This document shows positions 47,175 through 56,994 of a stretch of DNA of 64,000 bases, in pieces; the stretch's first letter is position 1; each line of letters starts with the position of its first letter. The notes beneath the pieces were generated by a model. That model saw nothing but the letters and a program-made list of their open reading frames with translations. It ran no database searches and had not been told where the DNA came from. Where the stretch lies: contig NZ_SDLR01000004.1 of assembly GCF_004522215.1 (NCBI RefSeq), positions 124,001 through 188,000 of the forward strand. The letters are read 5' to 3'. A program made the position numbers and the translations under genes. This stretch comes from Ammoniphilus sp. YIM 78166 (GTDB taxonomy: Bacteria > Bacillota > Bacilli > Aneurinibacillales > RAOX-1).

Positions 47175-48449
47175 TTATTTCATCATTTTATCCGGCAGCC
47201 AGAGGGACAACTCAGGGAAAATGATCAGTAACGCCAATACCACCACAAACAGGATGATGAAAGGGACCACGCCTTTTACAACTGCACCCAGTTTTTCTTT
47301 TGCAATCCCTGCTACAACAAAGAGGTTGAGCCCTACAGGCGGAGTGATCATGGCTAGCTCCATGTTTACGGTCATGATGATAGCAAAATGGATCGGATCG
47401 ATGCCTAGGTGCTTGATAATCGGTAGGATGATCGGTAACGTGATCAAGATAATCGATACAGCCTCTAAGAAGGTACCCATGATAAAGAACAAGATATTAA
47501 TGATAATGAAGAAAATCCACTTATTCATATTGCTTTGCGCGATCCATTCTCCTACATGATGCGGAACCTGCGCATTGGTGAGGTAAAGCCCAAATAAACT
47601 TGCTGCTGCGATGATTAAGAAGATCATCGAGGTAATGTTTATGGATTCAACCAGGATCGGACGTACATCCTTAAAGCTCATTTCACGATAAATAATCGTA
47701 GATACGATAATGGCATAGGCAACGGCGATCACCGCGGACTCCGTCGGTGTGGCCACCCCTGTGTAGATGCTACCAAGGATGAGAATCGGTAAGAATGCTC
47801 CCCATAGAGCTTTAATCGAAGCTTTAATCCGCACTTCATTGGATTCTTTCGCCTGTATTCCATAGCCATTCTTCTTCGCATAGAAAATCGCCGAAACGAT
47901 CAACACGCCCCCTAGTAATACGCCTGGGATGACGCCAGCCATAAACAGCTTTCCGATGGATTCTTCTGCTGTAATCCCGTAGATAATCAGCGGGATACTG
48001 GGCGGGATCAGGATTCCTAACGTTCCGGCTGCTGCTACAAGACCCATGGCATACTTCTTATCATAACCGGCACTCACCATTGCTGGGATCATGATCGATC
48101 CAATGGCAGCAGCGGTTGCTGGACTTGATCCGGAGATAGCAGCAAAAATCATACAAGCTAAAATCGTTACTACAGACAAGCCTCCTGGCAAATGTCCAAC
48201 CCACGTACGCAACGCTTCGATTAGATACTTGGAAATTCCCCCACGAGCCAATAAAACCCCTGCTAAAACGAATCCAGGTATCGCCATCAGCGGAAAGGAA
48301 TCCAAAGCTGAAAACATCCGTTGAGGCACCATGTTCATATTAAAGTTTTCTTGCATTAATACAAAGATCGTAGCAAGCGCCAAACTGATGGCGATCGGCA
48401 CACGCAACAGCATCATTACGATGAAAATACTAAACAAGATGAGGGTCAT
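47175..48449 (-). CDS. dctM: TRAP transporter large permease subunit DctM
   Basis: This 424-residue membrane protein has about twelve hydrophobic segments, as DctM proteins do. Conserved segments such as AIPGFVLAG near 60 and the SGSSPATAAAIGSIMIPAM loop near 108-126 are present. It powers uptake with the sodium gradient. ATG 48447-48449 has GGAGGAT upstream; the overlap with dctQ is 20 bases. It is the last gene of the operon. Confidence 0.95.
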   Translation of the reverse strand: MTLILFSIFIVMMLLRVPIAISLALATIFVLMQENFNMNMVPQRMFSALDSFPLMAIPGFVLAGVLLARGGISKYLIEALRTWVGHLPGGLSVVTILACMIFAAISGSSPATAAAIGSIMIPAMVSAGYDKKYAMGLVAAAGTLGILIPPSIPLIIYGITAEESIGKLFMAGVIPGVLLGGVLIVSAIFYAKKNGYGIQAKESNEVRIKASIKALWGAFLPILILGSIYTGVATPTESAVIAVAYAIIVSTIIYREMSFKDVRPILVESINITSMIFLIIAAASLFGLYLTNAQVPHHVGEWIAQSNMNKWIFFIIINILFFIMGTFLEAVSIILITLPIILPIIKHLGIDPIHFAIIMTVNMELAMITPPVGLNLFVVAGIAKEKLGAVVKGVVPFIILFVVVLALLIIFPELSLWLPDKMMK

Positions 48450-48927
48450 TTTTATCCTCCTTTCCTTGAAGGACACCAACGAGTCTATCGATAAACCGGA
48501 ACAGGAACAGTATTCCGGAAATTGGCAATATTAAGTAAACAATCCACATAGGTACACCTACGTCCATCGAAACCATGCCGGAACCAAATCGTTTGGCTAC
48601 TAACAAGTAACCGTAATACGTATAAAAAAGACAGAATAGAATGCCCATGCTATTCGCGAATAGGTCCATAAACTTGCGAACCGGCTTTGACATTTTTTCG
48701 TATACCATATCGACTTGAATATGATGGTTATTTCTTAAAGCGATCGGTACCCCTAACAAGGCGCCCCAGACAATCGTATAGTTTGCAATTTCCTCTACCC
48801 AAGCTTTGGGTTCATTAAACGCGTAGCGCATGAGAACACCATAAAAAATAAGGGCAATCCCCACAGAAAAAAACGTTCCCGCGGTCACATCTTCAAACAA
48901 ATCCCAAGCCTTTCTCCAACTCGGCAT
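48430..48927 (-). CDS. dctQ: TRAP transporter small permease subunit DctQ
   Basis: This 165-residue protein has four membrane segments (about 15-35, 50-68, 90-110 and 130-150), which is the DctQ layout. The motif W-x-E-E-I-A-N-Y near 41-50 is typical. It stabilises the interaction with DctM and the binding protein. It sits between dctP and dctM, with 72 bases and a hairpin before it. Confidence 0.92.
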   Translation of the reverse strand: MPSWRKAWDLFEDVTAGTFFSVGIALIFYGVLMRYAFNEPKAWVEEIANYTIVWGALLGVPIALRNNHHIQVDMVYEKMSKPVRKFMDLFANSMGILFCLFYTYYGYLLVAKRFGSGMVSMDVGVPMWIVYLILPISGILFLFRFIDRLVGVLQGKEDKNDPHLV

Positions 48928-48957
48928 TTCATTTCCTCCTTCAATCTATCTATAGGA

Positions 48958-48984
48958 AGGGCACTTAACGTTTATAAGTGCCCT
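48958..48984 (-). repeat. Intercistronic hairpin between dctP and dctQ
   Basis: AGGGCACTTA (48958-48967) and TAAGTGCCCT (48975-48984) are perfect complements around a 7-base loop. No U-run follows on the minus strand, so it is likely an mRNA-stability element that raises dctP relative to dctQM. Confidence 0.65.
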
Positions 48985-48999
48985 ATGACCTGCTCTTAC

Positions 49000-50058
49000 T
49001 TATTTCAAAGCTTTGATTCCGTCGATCAACTCAGGAGTAATGGTTTGCGTAAATTCTTCGTATACCTTCGCAAAAGCTTTCTCTAGCTCTGCACGCTGCT
49101 CATCTGTTAATTCCGTTACTTCAAGTTTTCCAGACGCCTTCAACTCTTCATAAGCCTTCTGGTTCTGGCCTTCCGCTAATTCAAGCTCATAGGTAGTAGA
49201 TTCTTTCAAAGCTTCCTCTACTTTTGCACGTACATCTTCAGGCATGCCTTCCCAGAACGGCTTGTTTACGAATACCGCATAATCCAAACGTCCATGGTTA
49301 CTTACCGTCATGTATTTTTGAACTTCTTGATACTTTTGCGTATGCATGTTATCAAAGGTATTTTCTTGTCCATCTACGGTTCCTTGTTGAAGGGCTGCAT
49401 ACGTTTCGCCGAATGGAATGGTTGCAGAACCTGCACCTACCGCTTTAAACTGAGCTTCTAGCACTTTACCTGCTTGGGAACGGAATTTTAGTCCGTTAAA
49501 GTCAGCTGGAGTAACTAAAGGCTTTTTGTTATTCGTAAAGTTCTTGAATCCGTTTTCCCAGAAAACAAGACCTAAGATGTCATTGGATACAAGCGCATCC
49601 CCTTGAAGAAGTGACTTCGCTACATCGCTCTCGAAGAATTTAATCGCATGAGCGCGGTCTTGGAACAAGAACGGCATATCTACATACTGCCAACGAGGGT
49701 CAAGCTTCACCATCTTCGTTACGGATGGGGCAATCATGTGAACGTTTCCAGCTACAAGAGCATCTAATTCATCTTTATCACCATATAACTGAGAGGAAGG
49801 ATACACTTCCACCTTCACTTGTCCGCCTGTTTTCTCAGCTACCAGATCAGCAAATTTTTGTGCTGCTTTCCCTTTTACACTCTCAGGGGCTGTTACGTGA
49901 GAAAACTTGATTACGATCTGCTCCTTTGGAGCTTCTGCTGCCGGCTTCTGTTCTTGACCTTTCGGCTGCTCAGCTACTGGAGCTTGTCCACCGCCGCCAC
50001 AACCTACAAGAGATACGGCCATTGCGCTTGCTAAGAAAGCGGATGCTAATTTTTTCAT
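49000..50058 (-). CDS. dctP: TRAP transporter substrate-binding protein DctP
   Basis: This 352-residue lipoprotein has a signal peptide with lipobox SLVGC and Cys at residue 20, followed by a Gly/Pro/Glu/Lys-rich linker (about 21-45) and the DctP fold. The substrate Arg is expected in the KFRSQAGKV stretch near 190-198, and the FDNMHTQKYQE segment lies near 237-247. It gives substrate to DctQM. It follows the dctB-like gene by 29 bases. Substrate is inferred to be a C4-dicarboxylate. Confidence 0.93.
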   Translation of the reverse strand: MKKLASAFLASAMAVSLVGCGGGGQAPVAEQPKGQEQKPAAEAPKEQIVIKFSHVTAPESVKGKAAQKFADLVAEKTGGQVKVEVYPSSQLYGDKDELDALVAGNVHMIAPSVTKMVKLDPRWQYVDMPFLFQDRAHAIKFFESDVAKSLLQGDALVSNDILGLVFWENGFKNFTNNKKPLVTPADFNGLKFRSQAGKVLEAQFKAVGAGSATIPFGETYAALQQGTVDGQENTFDNMHTQKYQEVQKYMTVSNHGRLDYAVFVNKPFWEGMPEDVRAKVEEALKESTTYELELAEGQNQKAYEELKASGKLEVTELTDEQRAELEKAFAKVYEEFTQTITPELIDGIKALK

Positions 50059-50087
50059 TTTGAAATTCCCCCATTTTCCTTATTTTT

Positions 50088-51125
50088 TTATTTATCTTTA
50101 GAGGAGGTGCCCTCTTCAAAGATCTCGGTAATAAATCCTTTAATAATTTCATCCTGGGTCTGCGAGGCAAACCATTCATAGGTCAGATAAAAAGCCTCTC
50201 GCCATTGCTGCTTTTCTTCTTCACTCAGCTCGTAAATTTCTAAGCCCTGTATGGCTTTTAGAGCTTCGTATTCCTTTATATCAATATCTAAGGCCAGGTT
50301 CCTCTCCCACTCTGTCACTTCCACTAAAGCTTGCTCTAGCAGCTCTCTTTGCTCTGGTGGGATCGCTTCCCAAAACTCTTTTTGAGTCAAAACAAAATAG
50401 CCAAGGTATCCATGATCGCTTTTGGTCATGTATTTCTGCGTCAGATACAGCTTCTTGCTATAAATATTGGACACCGTATTTTCTTCACCATCGACATGTC
50501 CTTGCTCTAACGCCGTATAAAGCTCATCAAAAGCTAGAACCATACTAGTACTGCCTACGGATTCAAACTGCTTCGCGAGAACCTTACTTGGCATGATGCG
50601 AAAACTTAAATCCTTAAAATCCTCTGGGCGTTCTATCGGATGACGGTTATTCGTCAGCTGCTTAAATCCGTTATCCCAGACCGCAAGCATCTTGTACCCT
50701 TGTTTCTCTAGCAACTGGTTCAATTCCTCACCTATAGGTCCATCTGCAATCTTCCACACATCATCTTGGTTATGAAAAAGGTAAGGAAGATCAAATAATA
50801 AGGCTTCTGGAACTAAAGGAGATACCTTCGAAGTCGCCGGAGCAATCAGTTGAATTTCCCCTCTCTTCAACGCTTTTAACTCCTCTTTGTCAGAGAACAG
50901 CGTCGAGTTAGGAAAAACTTGAACTTCTATCTTTCCATCACTACGAGTTTCAACAATCTCCTTGAATCGTTTGGCGGCTAGACCTTTTGGGGTTTCTTCT
51001 CCCGTCACATGGGAGAAACGGATAATGAGCTTATCATGCGCCCCTACTTGATCATAATCAATTGCTCTAGGACTGCACCCCAGTAGTAAAACGATTAATG
51101 ATAACCACACCGTCATGCTCTTCAA
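50088..51125 (-). CDS. dctB: Second TRAP-type binding lipoprotein, DctB-like co-sensor candidate
   Basis: This 345-residue protein shows the same DctP fold as its neighbour (FSHVTGEETPKGLAAKRF near 35-52; ENTVSNIYSKKLY near 228-240). The lipobox LLGC gives Cys at about 17. Start TTG 51123-51125 is preferred because GGAGG lies ten bases upstream and the signal peptide begins there; a longer frame would add 34 residues. Two binding proteins with one DctQM pair suggests that this one serves sensing: B. subtilis DctB, also DctP-like, works with the DctS kinase. That role is inferred. Confidence 0.8.
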   Translation of the reverse strand: MKSMTVWLSLIVLLLGCSPRAIDYDQVGAHDKLIIRFSHVTGEETPKGLAAKRFKEIVETRSDGKIEVQVFPNSTLFSDKEELKALKRGEIQLIAPATSKVSPLVPEALLFDLPYLFHNQDDVWKIADGPIGEELNQLLEKQGYKMLAVWDNGFKQLTNNRHPIERPEDFKDLSFRIMPSKVLAKQFESVGSTSMVLAFDELYTALEQGHVDGEENTVSNIYSKKLYLTQKYMTKSDHGYLGYFVLTQKEFWEAIPPEQRELLEQALVEVTEWERNLALDIDIKEYEALKAIQGLEIYELSEEEKQQWREAFYLTYEWFASQTQDEIIKGFITEIFEEGTSSKDK

Positions 51126-51186
51126 AACCAACGTACCTCCAGTTGAAATGTTCGGCTCGATGTAAACCGTTTTCATTTCTGATCTT

Positions 51187-51215
51187 ATTTTATTTTCCCC
51201 AGGCTTGTAACACAA
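51187..51215 (-). promoter_or_regulatory. Promoter of the dctB-dctP-dctQ-dctM operon
   Basis: On the minus strand TTGTGT (51210-51215) and TAAAAT (51187-51192) are 17 bases apart. It is placed to be activated by DctR, but no operator is assigned. Confidence 0.55.
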
Positions 51216-51283
51216 TCTTATGGCCATATTGGTTTTTTAGTTCTTTTTGGTCTCGTTTGGTAATCAAAGAAACCAAAGGTAAA

Positions 51284-51322
51284 GGGATCCGACTCACCGT
51301 TTGTGTGAGCCAGACCCCTTTT
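51284..51322 (-). terminator. Terminator after the amino-acid-type binding protein gene
   Basis: GGGATCCGACTCAC (51284-51297) and GTGAGCCAGACCCC (51305-51318) pair with mismatches around a 7-base loop. On the minus strand a T-rich tract follows. It isolates the TRAP operon from the upstream gene. Confidence 0.65.
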
Positions 51323-51335
51323 ATGTTCCAGAGAA

Positions 51336-52163
51336 TTATTTAGAAATATCCACACCTAGCCATTTTACACTTATTTTTTCATAGGTTCCATCTGCCATCA
51401 TCTCGGTTATCGCTTGGTTGATTTGGTTGACCAGTTCGGTATGATCCTTATGCACCGCGATCGCCACTTGATCTTCGTGAAGAAGATCACCAGCTGGCTT
51501 AATAGGCTGATTCTGATCTTTTATAGCGATGAGCCCCATCATGCGGTCCATCACGATCCCCTCTACTTTACCCTCACTTAATGCCTGAAACAGCTCATTA
51601 TAATTCGGATAGCCTTTTACCTTTTTGCTGTGCTGCTTAGCCAGCCAGTGATAAACAGATCCATCTACGGCACCTATAGACTTCTCTTTCAGTTCGGTTG
51701 GGTTGATATTTTCATTATCTGCTTTTACGAAAAGCTGAGCTCCCGTCCGATAATAAGGAACGGTGAAAGCTACCTCTTCTGCTCTCTGAGGCGTAGCCGA
51801 TAAGCTACTGATTACGGCATTATACTTCTGCCCTTTAACCCCTTCAAGTAGTGTTTCATAGGGTTCCCTTATCGCCTGTGGCTCCATGCCCAATCTCCTT
51901 GCGATCTCTTCCCCCACCTCCACATCAAAGCCAGTAGGCTTGCCATCCTGTTCAAAGTTAAACGGCTTAAACTGAGCTGCAATTGCAAACGTAAAGAGTT
52001 TTTGTTCATTAGGTGCTTGGGCAGGGCCCCCCGTTGCAGGCGTAGGCATGGCTGGCTGAGTCGGCGTTTCCGACGAATTCGAAGGTACAGTCGTGGTCTC
52101 TTTCGCATTGCATCCCATGAGCAGTGTCATCATTATCACTAGCAGGACAAAAGGATTTTTCAT
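51336..52163 (-). CDS. Amino-acid-type ABC substrate-binding lipoprotein (SBP_bac_3)
   Basis: This 275-residue protein has a signal peptide with lipobox LLMGC (Cys18), a Ser/Thr/Pro-rich linker (about 20-53), and the family 3 binding fold (KPFNFEQDGKPTGFDVEV near 67-84; SSLSATPQRAEEVAFT near 118-133). Family members bind polar amino acids or related molecules. No permease or ATPase gene adjoins, so it is an orphan binding protein and may share a transporter or act in sensing. GGGGG lies nine bases before ATG 52163. Confidence 0.85.
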   Translation of the reverse strand: MKNPFVLLVIMMTLLMGCNAKETTTVPSNSSETPTQPAMPTPATGGPAQAPNEQKLFTFAIAAQFKPFNFEQDGKPTGFDVEVGEEIARRLGMEPQAIREPYETLLEGVKGQKYNAVISSLSATPQRAEEVAFTVPYYRTGAQLFVKADNENINPTELKEKSIGAVDGSVYHWLAKQHSKKVKGYPNYNELFQALSEGKVEGIVMDRMMGLIAIKDQNQPIKPAGDLLHEDQVAIAVHKDHTELVNQINQAITEMMADGTYEKISVKWLGVDISK

Positions 52164-52259
52164 ATGAACAATACCCCCATAAAGTTCGCTCTCTAGATAT
52201 GTAGTGACAAGCTAGGGGATTTATACCTGAAAGTTTTGGGTGGGGGGCTTACTAGCCCT

Positions 52260-52960
52260 CCGGGGTGAGCATGGGATGGAAGAACACACTTAAAAAGCAG
52301 CTTAAAATTAAAGGCTCTAAACCAAAGTTAGATTGCTCTTAGAAAAAAGTAGACCAAAATCACTCCCAATCTTAAAAAAGCTGAGCGAGGTCTTGGAATC
52401 ATTACCGGATTGGGAGCAAAATCCTCGGTTTCGTGATTAAAGTGGAACCGTTATTTGGAATTGTACCAGGTATGTGAGCAAATCAGAAATATGGTGAGCA
52501 TCCGAACCCGGGATGGGCATGGGATGATAGAAAACACTTAAAAAAGCAGCCTGAAATTGAAGGCTCTAAACCAAAGTTAGATTGCTCTTAAAAAAAGTAG
52601 ACCAAAATCACTCCCAATCTCGAAAAAGCTGGCCGAGTTCTTGGAATCATTACCGGATTGGGAGCAAAATAATCCGTTTCGTGATCAAAGTAGACTGGTT
52701 ATTTGGAATTGTATCAGGTATGTGAGCATACGGTATCCTTTCGTGTGTATCGACCACCTTTCCGTGAGCAAAACCAGATTTTTGTGACCAAACGGACCCG
52801 GACGCCAGTTATGAGGTCCGGGAACGGACAAGGATCATAAAAAAAAGCCGAATTACTTAAAAAGCAGCTTAAGATTGAAGGGCTCTAAACGAAAGTTTAG
52901 ATACCACTCATAAAATAATAGACTAAAATTACCCAAAACCCTTAAAAAACTTGAGCCAGG
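52260..52960. repeat. Tandem, diverged ~250-bp intergenic repeats
   Basis: Copy 1 (about 52260-52480) and copy 2 (about 52508-52728) align nearly end to end with a period of 248 bases. A third, decayed copy starts near 52803, with its shared core from 52856, and fades by about 52960. Each copy has an AAGCAGC(C/T)T block, a TCTAAAC-x3-4-GTT(T)AGA hairpin and, in copies 1 and 2, a CTCCCAATC/GATTGGGAG stem. GTGAGCA occurs five times. Stops break every frame, so the stretch 52164-53047 holds no convincing gene. Confidence 0.85.
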
Positions 52961-53047
52961 CTATACCTCATTCCAGAGATCTCCCCAGTTCAGGGCACGA
53001 ACCGCGCTCTTGCGGTACCTCATCGCGATCCGCCTGCTCCACATACC

Positions 53048-53071
53048 AAAAAAGCCCGACCCCATCGGGCC
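53048..53071 (-). terminator. Terminator after lysS
   Basis: GCCCGA (53054-53059) and TCGGGC (53065-53070) form a tight stem, followed on the minus strand by TTTTTT. It ends the greA-lysS transcript. Confidence 0.85.
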
Positions 53072-53084
53072 GGACCTTCCTAAC

Positions 53085-54602
<1,518 letters not shown>

Positions 54603-54631
54603 TCAACTCCCTTAACACCCTATACTAAAAT

Positions 54632-55111
54632 TTACTTGAACTTAATATCCATAATCTCATAGCGGATTACACCTGCTGGTACAGAAACATCCACTACAGC
54701 TCCCTTAGACTTTCCTAAAAGCGCCTGTCCGACAGGAGATTCGTTAGAAATCTTGTTATTGGCAGGATCAGATTCGGCGGATCCTACGATCGTGTAGTCC
54801 ACTACATCCCCGTATTCCAAATCCTTCAATTTAACCGTAGTCCCTACATTCACAACCCCTTGGTCCAGGTCTTCCTGGCTGATCACGCGGGCATTTCTTA
54901 ACATCTTCTCAAGGGTGATGATACGCCCTTCAATAAACGCCTGTTCGTTCTTAGATTCTTCGTACTCGGAGTTCTCGCTTAAATCTCCAAAACTAATTGC
55001 TTCCTTAATTCTTTCAGCAACTTCACGGCGCTTTACAGATTTCAGATGTTCTAGCTCTTCCTCTAAGTTCTTTAGTCCTTCCGGTGTCAGGAAAACCTCT
55101 TTTTCAGACAT
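54632..55111 (-). CDS. greA: Transcription elongation factor GreA
   Basis: This 159-residue factor rescues backtracked RNA polymerase. The N-terminal coiled-coil tip has the catalytic acidic pair in [13 protein letters not shown] near 42-54, and the C-terminal FKBP-like domain follows. ATG 55109-55111 (MSEKEVFLT) is chosen because the upstream GGGGGG serves as the ribosome site, an unusual one. A consensus promoter is upstream. In B. subtilis greA lies elsewhere; the dusB-greA-lysS order is that of other Bacillales. Confidence 0.96.
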   Translation of the reverse strand: MSEKEVFLTPEGLKNLEEELEHLKSVKRREVAERIKEAISFGDLSENSEYEESKNEQAFIEGRIITLEKMLRNARVISQEDLDQGVVNVGTTVKLKDLEYGDVVDYTIVGSAESDPANNKISNESPVGQALLGKSKGAVVDVSVPAGVIRYEIMDIKFK

Positions 55112-55231
55112 TGATTTATTCCCCCCGATGCTTATTTGTATGCAAACTGAAATATGCTGAATTATATGCAAAAACGGTAAAAATATGTGGTAAATCTCTA
55201 ACTTACCTATTAAGGGTTGTTTATCATAGGT

Positions 55232-55260
55232 ATTATATGGGAATCGCTATCCCTTGTCAA
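55232..55260 (-). promoter_or_regulatory. Consensus SigA promoter of greA-lysS
   Basis: On the minus strand TTGACA (55255-55260) and TATAAT (55232-55237) are exactly 17 bases apart, both perfect. It lies four bases after the dusB stop and gives a leader of about 110 bases. Confidence 0.85.
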
Positions 55261-55263
55261 ATA

Positions 55264-56271
55264 TTAATGGACCGCTTCTGCTTTTCCCTCTAATTCCTGG
55301 AGCTGCTCTACGTATTGGAACAAAAGCTTGCCGAGTCCTTCTCTTGTTTCTTGCTCGTTAATTTTTTGGCGAACCCATGCGGAATTTTTTAATCCCTTTA
55401 GGTACCAAGCGGCATGCTTACGCATTTCTTGAATGGCGATTTTCTCTCCTTTAAGAGCTACAAGCCGATCCGCATGCAGTAAGCATATGTCGATTTTTTC
55501 CTTTGCGTTAGGCTCTGATAGTAATTCGCCGGTCTCGAGATAATGAATGGTGCGATAAAGCATCCATGGATTCCCTAATGCTCCTCTTCCGATCATCACC
55601 CCATCACATCCAGTCAAATCTAGGATTCGCTTGGCATCCTCTGGGGTCACCACATCTCCGTTCCCAATCACGGGGATCTTCACATTTTTCTTTACTTCAC
55701 CGATGATATCCCAGTTTGCTTTCCCTTCGTACATCTGCACGCGTGTACGGCCGTGGACGGCTACAGCCTGTCCTCCTGCTCTCTCCACCGCTTGCGCATT
55801 TTGGACAGCGAAGATATGTTCATCATCCCATCCGATCCTCATTTTGACGGTTACAGGCTTATCGACTGCCTCAACCACGGCTGAAACCATTTCTTCAATT
55901 TTGTTCGGGTCAAGAAGCCACTTGGCCCCGGCTTCGCAGCTCACCACTTTAGGCACAGGACAACCCATATTGATATCGATGATATCGGCATTGGTGTGCT
56001 TATCGACATATTGGGCAGCGGCCACGAGGCTTTCTTTTTCCCCGCCAAAGATCTGTAGGCTTAATGGTTTTTCACGGTCATCTACAAAAAGCATCTCCAT
56101 CGTTTTCTTGTTCTTATGAACCACGGCTTTATCGCTAACCATTTCGGCGCAGACCAAACCCGTTCCGAACTCCTTGGCAATTAAACGAAAGGCGGGATTA
56201 CACACACCAGCCATAGGAGCCAATACTACATTGTTTTTCAATTCAACGTTCCCTATTTTTAACTTACTCAT
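55264..56271 (-). CDS. dusB: tRNA-dihydrouridine synthase DusB
   Basis: This 335-residue flavoenzyme reduces uridines in tRNA. It has the TIM-barrel start VVLAPMAGVCNPAFRL near 15-30, the active-site Cys in NMGCPVPKV near 98-106, and the FMN/phosphate motif GNGDV near 200 and IGRGALGNPW near 226. It sits between yazB and greA. Its segment after GCPVPKV reads SCEAG where other Dus have a basic residue, a common variant in this lineage. Confidence 0.95.
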   Translation of the reverse strand: MSKLKIGNVELKNNVVLAPMAGVCNPAFRLIAKEFGTGLVCAEMVSDKAVVHKNKKTMEMLFVDDREKPLSLQIFGGEKESLVAAAQYVDKHTNADIIDINMGCPVPKVVSCEAGAKWLLDPNKIEEMVSAVVEAVDKPVTVKMRIGWDDEHIFAVQNAQAVERAGGQAVAVHGRTRVQMYEGKANWDIIGEVKKNVKIPVIGNGDVVTPEDAKRILDLTGCDGVMIGRGALGNPWMLYRTIHYLETGELLSEPNAKEKIDICLLHADRLVALKGEKIAIQEMRKHAAWYLKGLKNSAWVRQKINEQETREGLGKLLFQYVEQLQELEGKAEAVH

Positions 56272-56292
56272 GCCTTTATATCCTCTCGATCA

Positions 56293-56505
56293 TTAGTTTT
56301 CTTGGCTCGTTAGCAGCTCTTTTACGTCTATTCCCAGAAGATCGCCTATCCGTTGCAGCAAGCCCTCGGTTGGCTCTTTAATGCCGCGTTCAACTGAACC
56401 TAACAAGGCCACAGAAACCCCCATCTTTTCCGCAAACTCTTGCTGGGTGTATCCTTTTAGCTTTCGGTAAGCGCGAATTCTATTTCCCAATCGATGGACT
56501 TCCAT
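56293..56505 (-). CDS. yazB: Small XRE-family HTH protein, YazB-like
   Basis: This 70-residue protein is almost entirely an HTH of the Cro/CI type (YTQQEFAEKMGVSVALLGSV near 18-37). It overlaps folK by nearly 50 bases in another frame, and the same gene in the same place (after folK, before dusB) is known in B. subtilis as yazB. Its target is unknown. Confidence 0.85.
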   Translation of the reverse strand: MEVHRLGNRIRAYRKLKGYTQQEFAEKMGVSVALLGSVERGIKEPTEGLLQRIGDLLGIDVKELLTSQEN

Positions 56506-56990
56506 AATCTCACACCACTCTTATCTTTAACCTTCTCTAGCAGTTGGGTCGGCGTTTTATATTCGTTCGGAGCCACGGATATAGGAAGTACAGAGGCTAT
56601 CTCCGCTAGCGGAATCAATACAAAAGCTCTTTCAGCCATACGAGGATGAGGAACTTGCAGCTTCTCTTCCTCTACCGTGACCCGCCCATAGGTCAGAATA
56701 TCAATATCAATCGTTCGCGGTCCCCAGTGAATCTCACGTTTCCTGCCTAAGCCTTTTTCGATTTCCATGACGGCCTCTAACAGTTGATCGGGGGATAGAT
56801 CCGTTTTGCCGCCTGCAGCCATGTTTAGAAAAGCAGGCTGATCGGTGAATCCGACGGGATCTGTTTCGTAGATGCTTGAGACCGCTTCGAGCTGAATACC
56901 GGAATGATGACGCAGAGCCTTGATCGCTCTAGAAAGATAATCCAAACGGTCACCCATGTTTGATCCTAATGATACATAAAAATCAACCAT
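56457..56990 (-). CDS. folK: 6-hydroxymethyl-7,8-dihydropterin pyrophosphokinase
   Basis: This 177-residue enzyme transfers pyrophosphate from ATP to the pterin before the sulfonamide-sensitive step. The signature GPRTIDIDILTYG near 90-102 and the N-terminal YVSLGSNMGDR (5-15) are present. ATG 56988-56990 lies four bases after the folB stop, with AGAGGA upstream within the end of folB. It is separate from FolB and FolP here. Confidence 0.96.
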   Translation of the reverse strand: MVDFYVSLGSNMGDRLDYLSRAIKALRHHSGIQLEAVSSIYETDPVGFTDQPAFLNMAAGGKTDLSPDQLLEAVMEIEKGLGRKREIHWGPRTIDIDILTYGRVTVEEEKLQVPHPRMAERAFVLIPLAEIASVLPISVAPNEYKTPTQLLEKVKDKSGVRLWKSIDWEIEFALTES

Positions 56991-56994
56991 ACTC

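Noticed and set aside
52265..52342. Short peptide frame in repeat copy 1 (about 25 codons from GTG)
   Set aside because: The matching position in copy 2 has an early stop, and no ribosome site is convincing, so it is not likely to be translated.
52260..52960. CRISPR array
   Set aside because: Repeats are about 250 bases long, few and diverged, with no short regular repeat/spacer pattern and no cas genes.
52164..53047. rRNA or tRNA genes between lysS and the next gene, as in B. subtilis
   Set aside because: No rRNA-like sequence and no cloverleaf with a TTC-rich T arm could be found on either strand.
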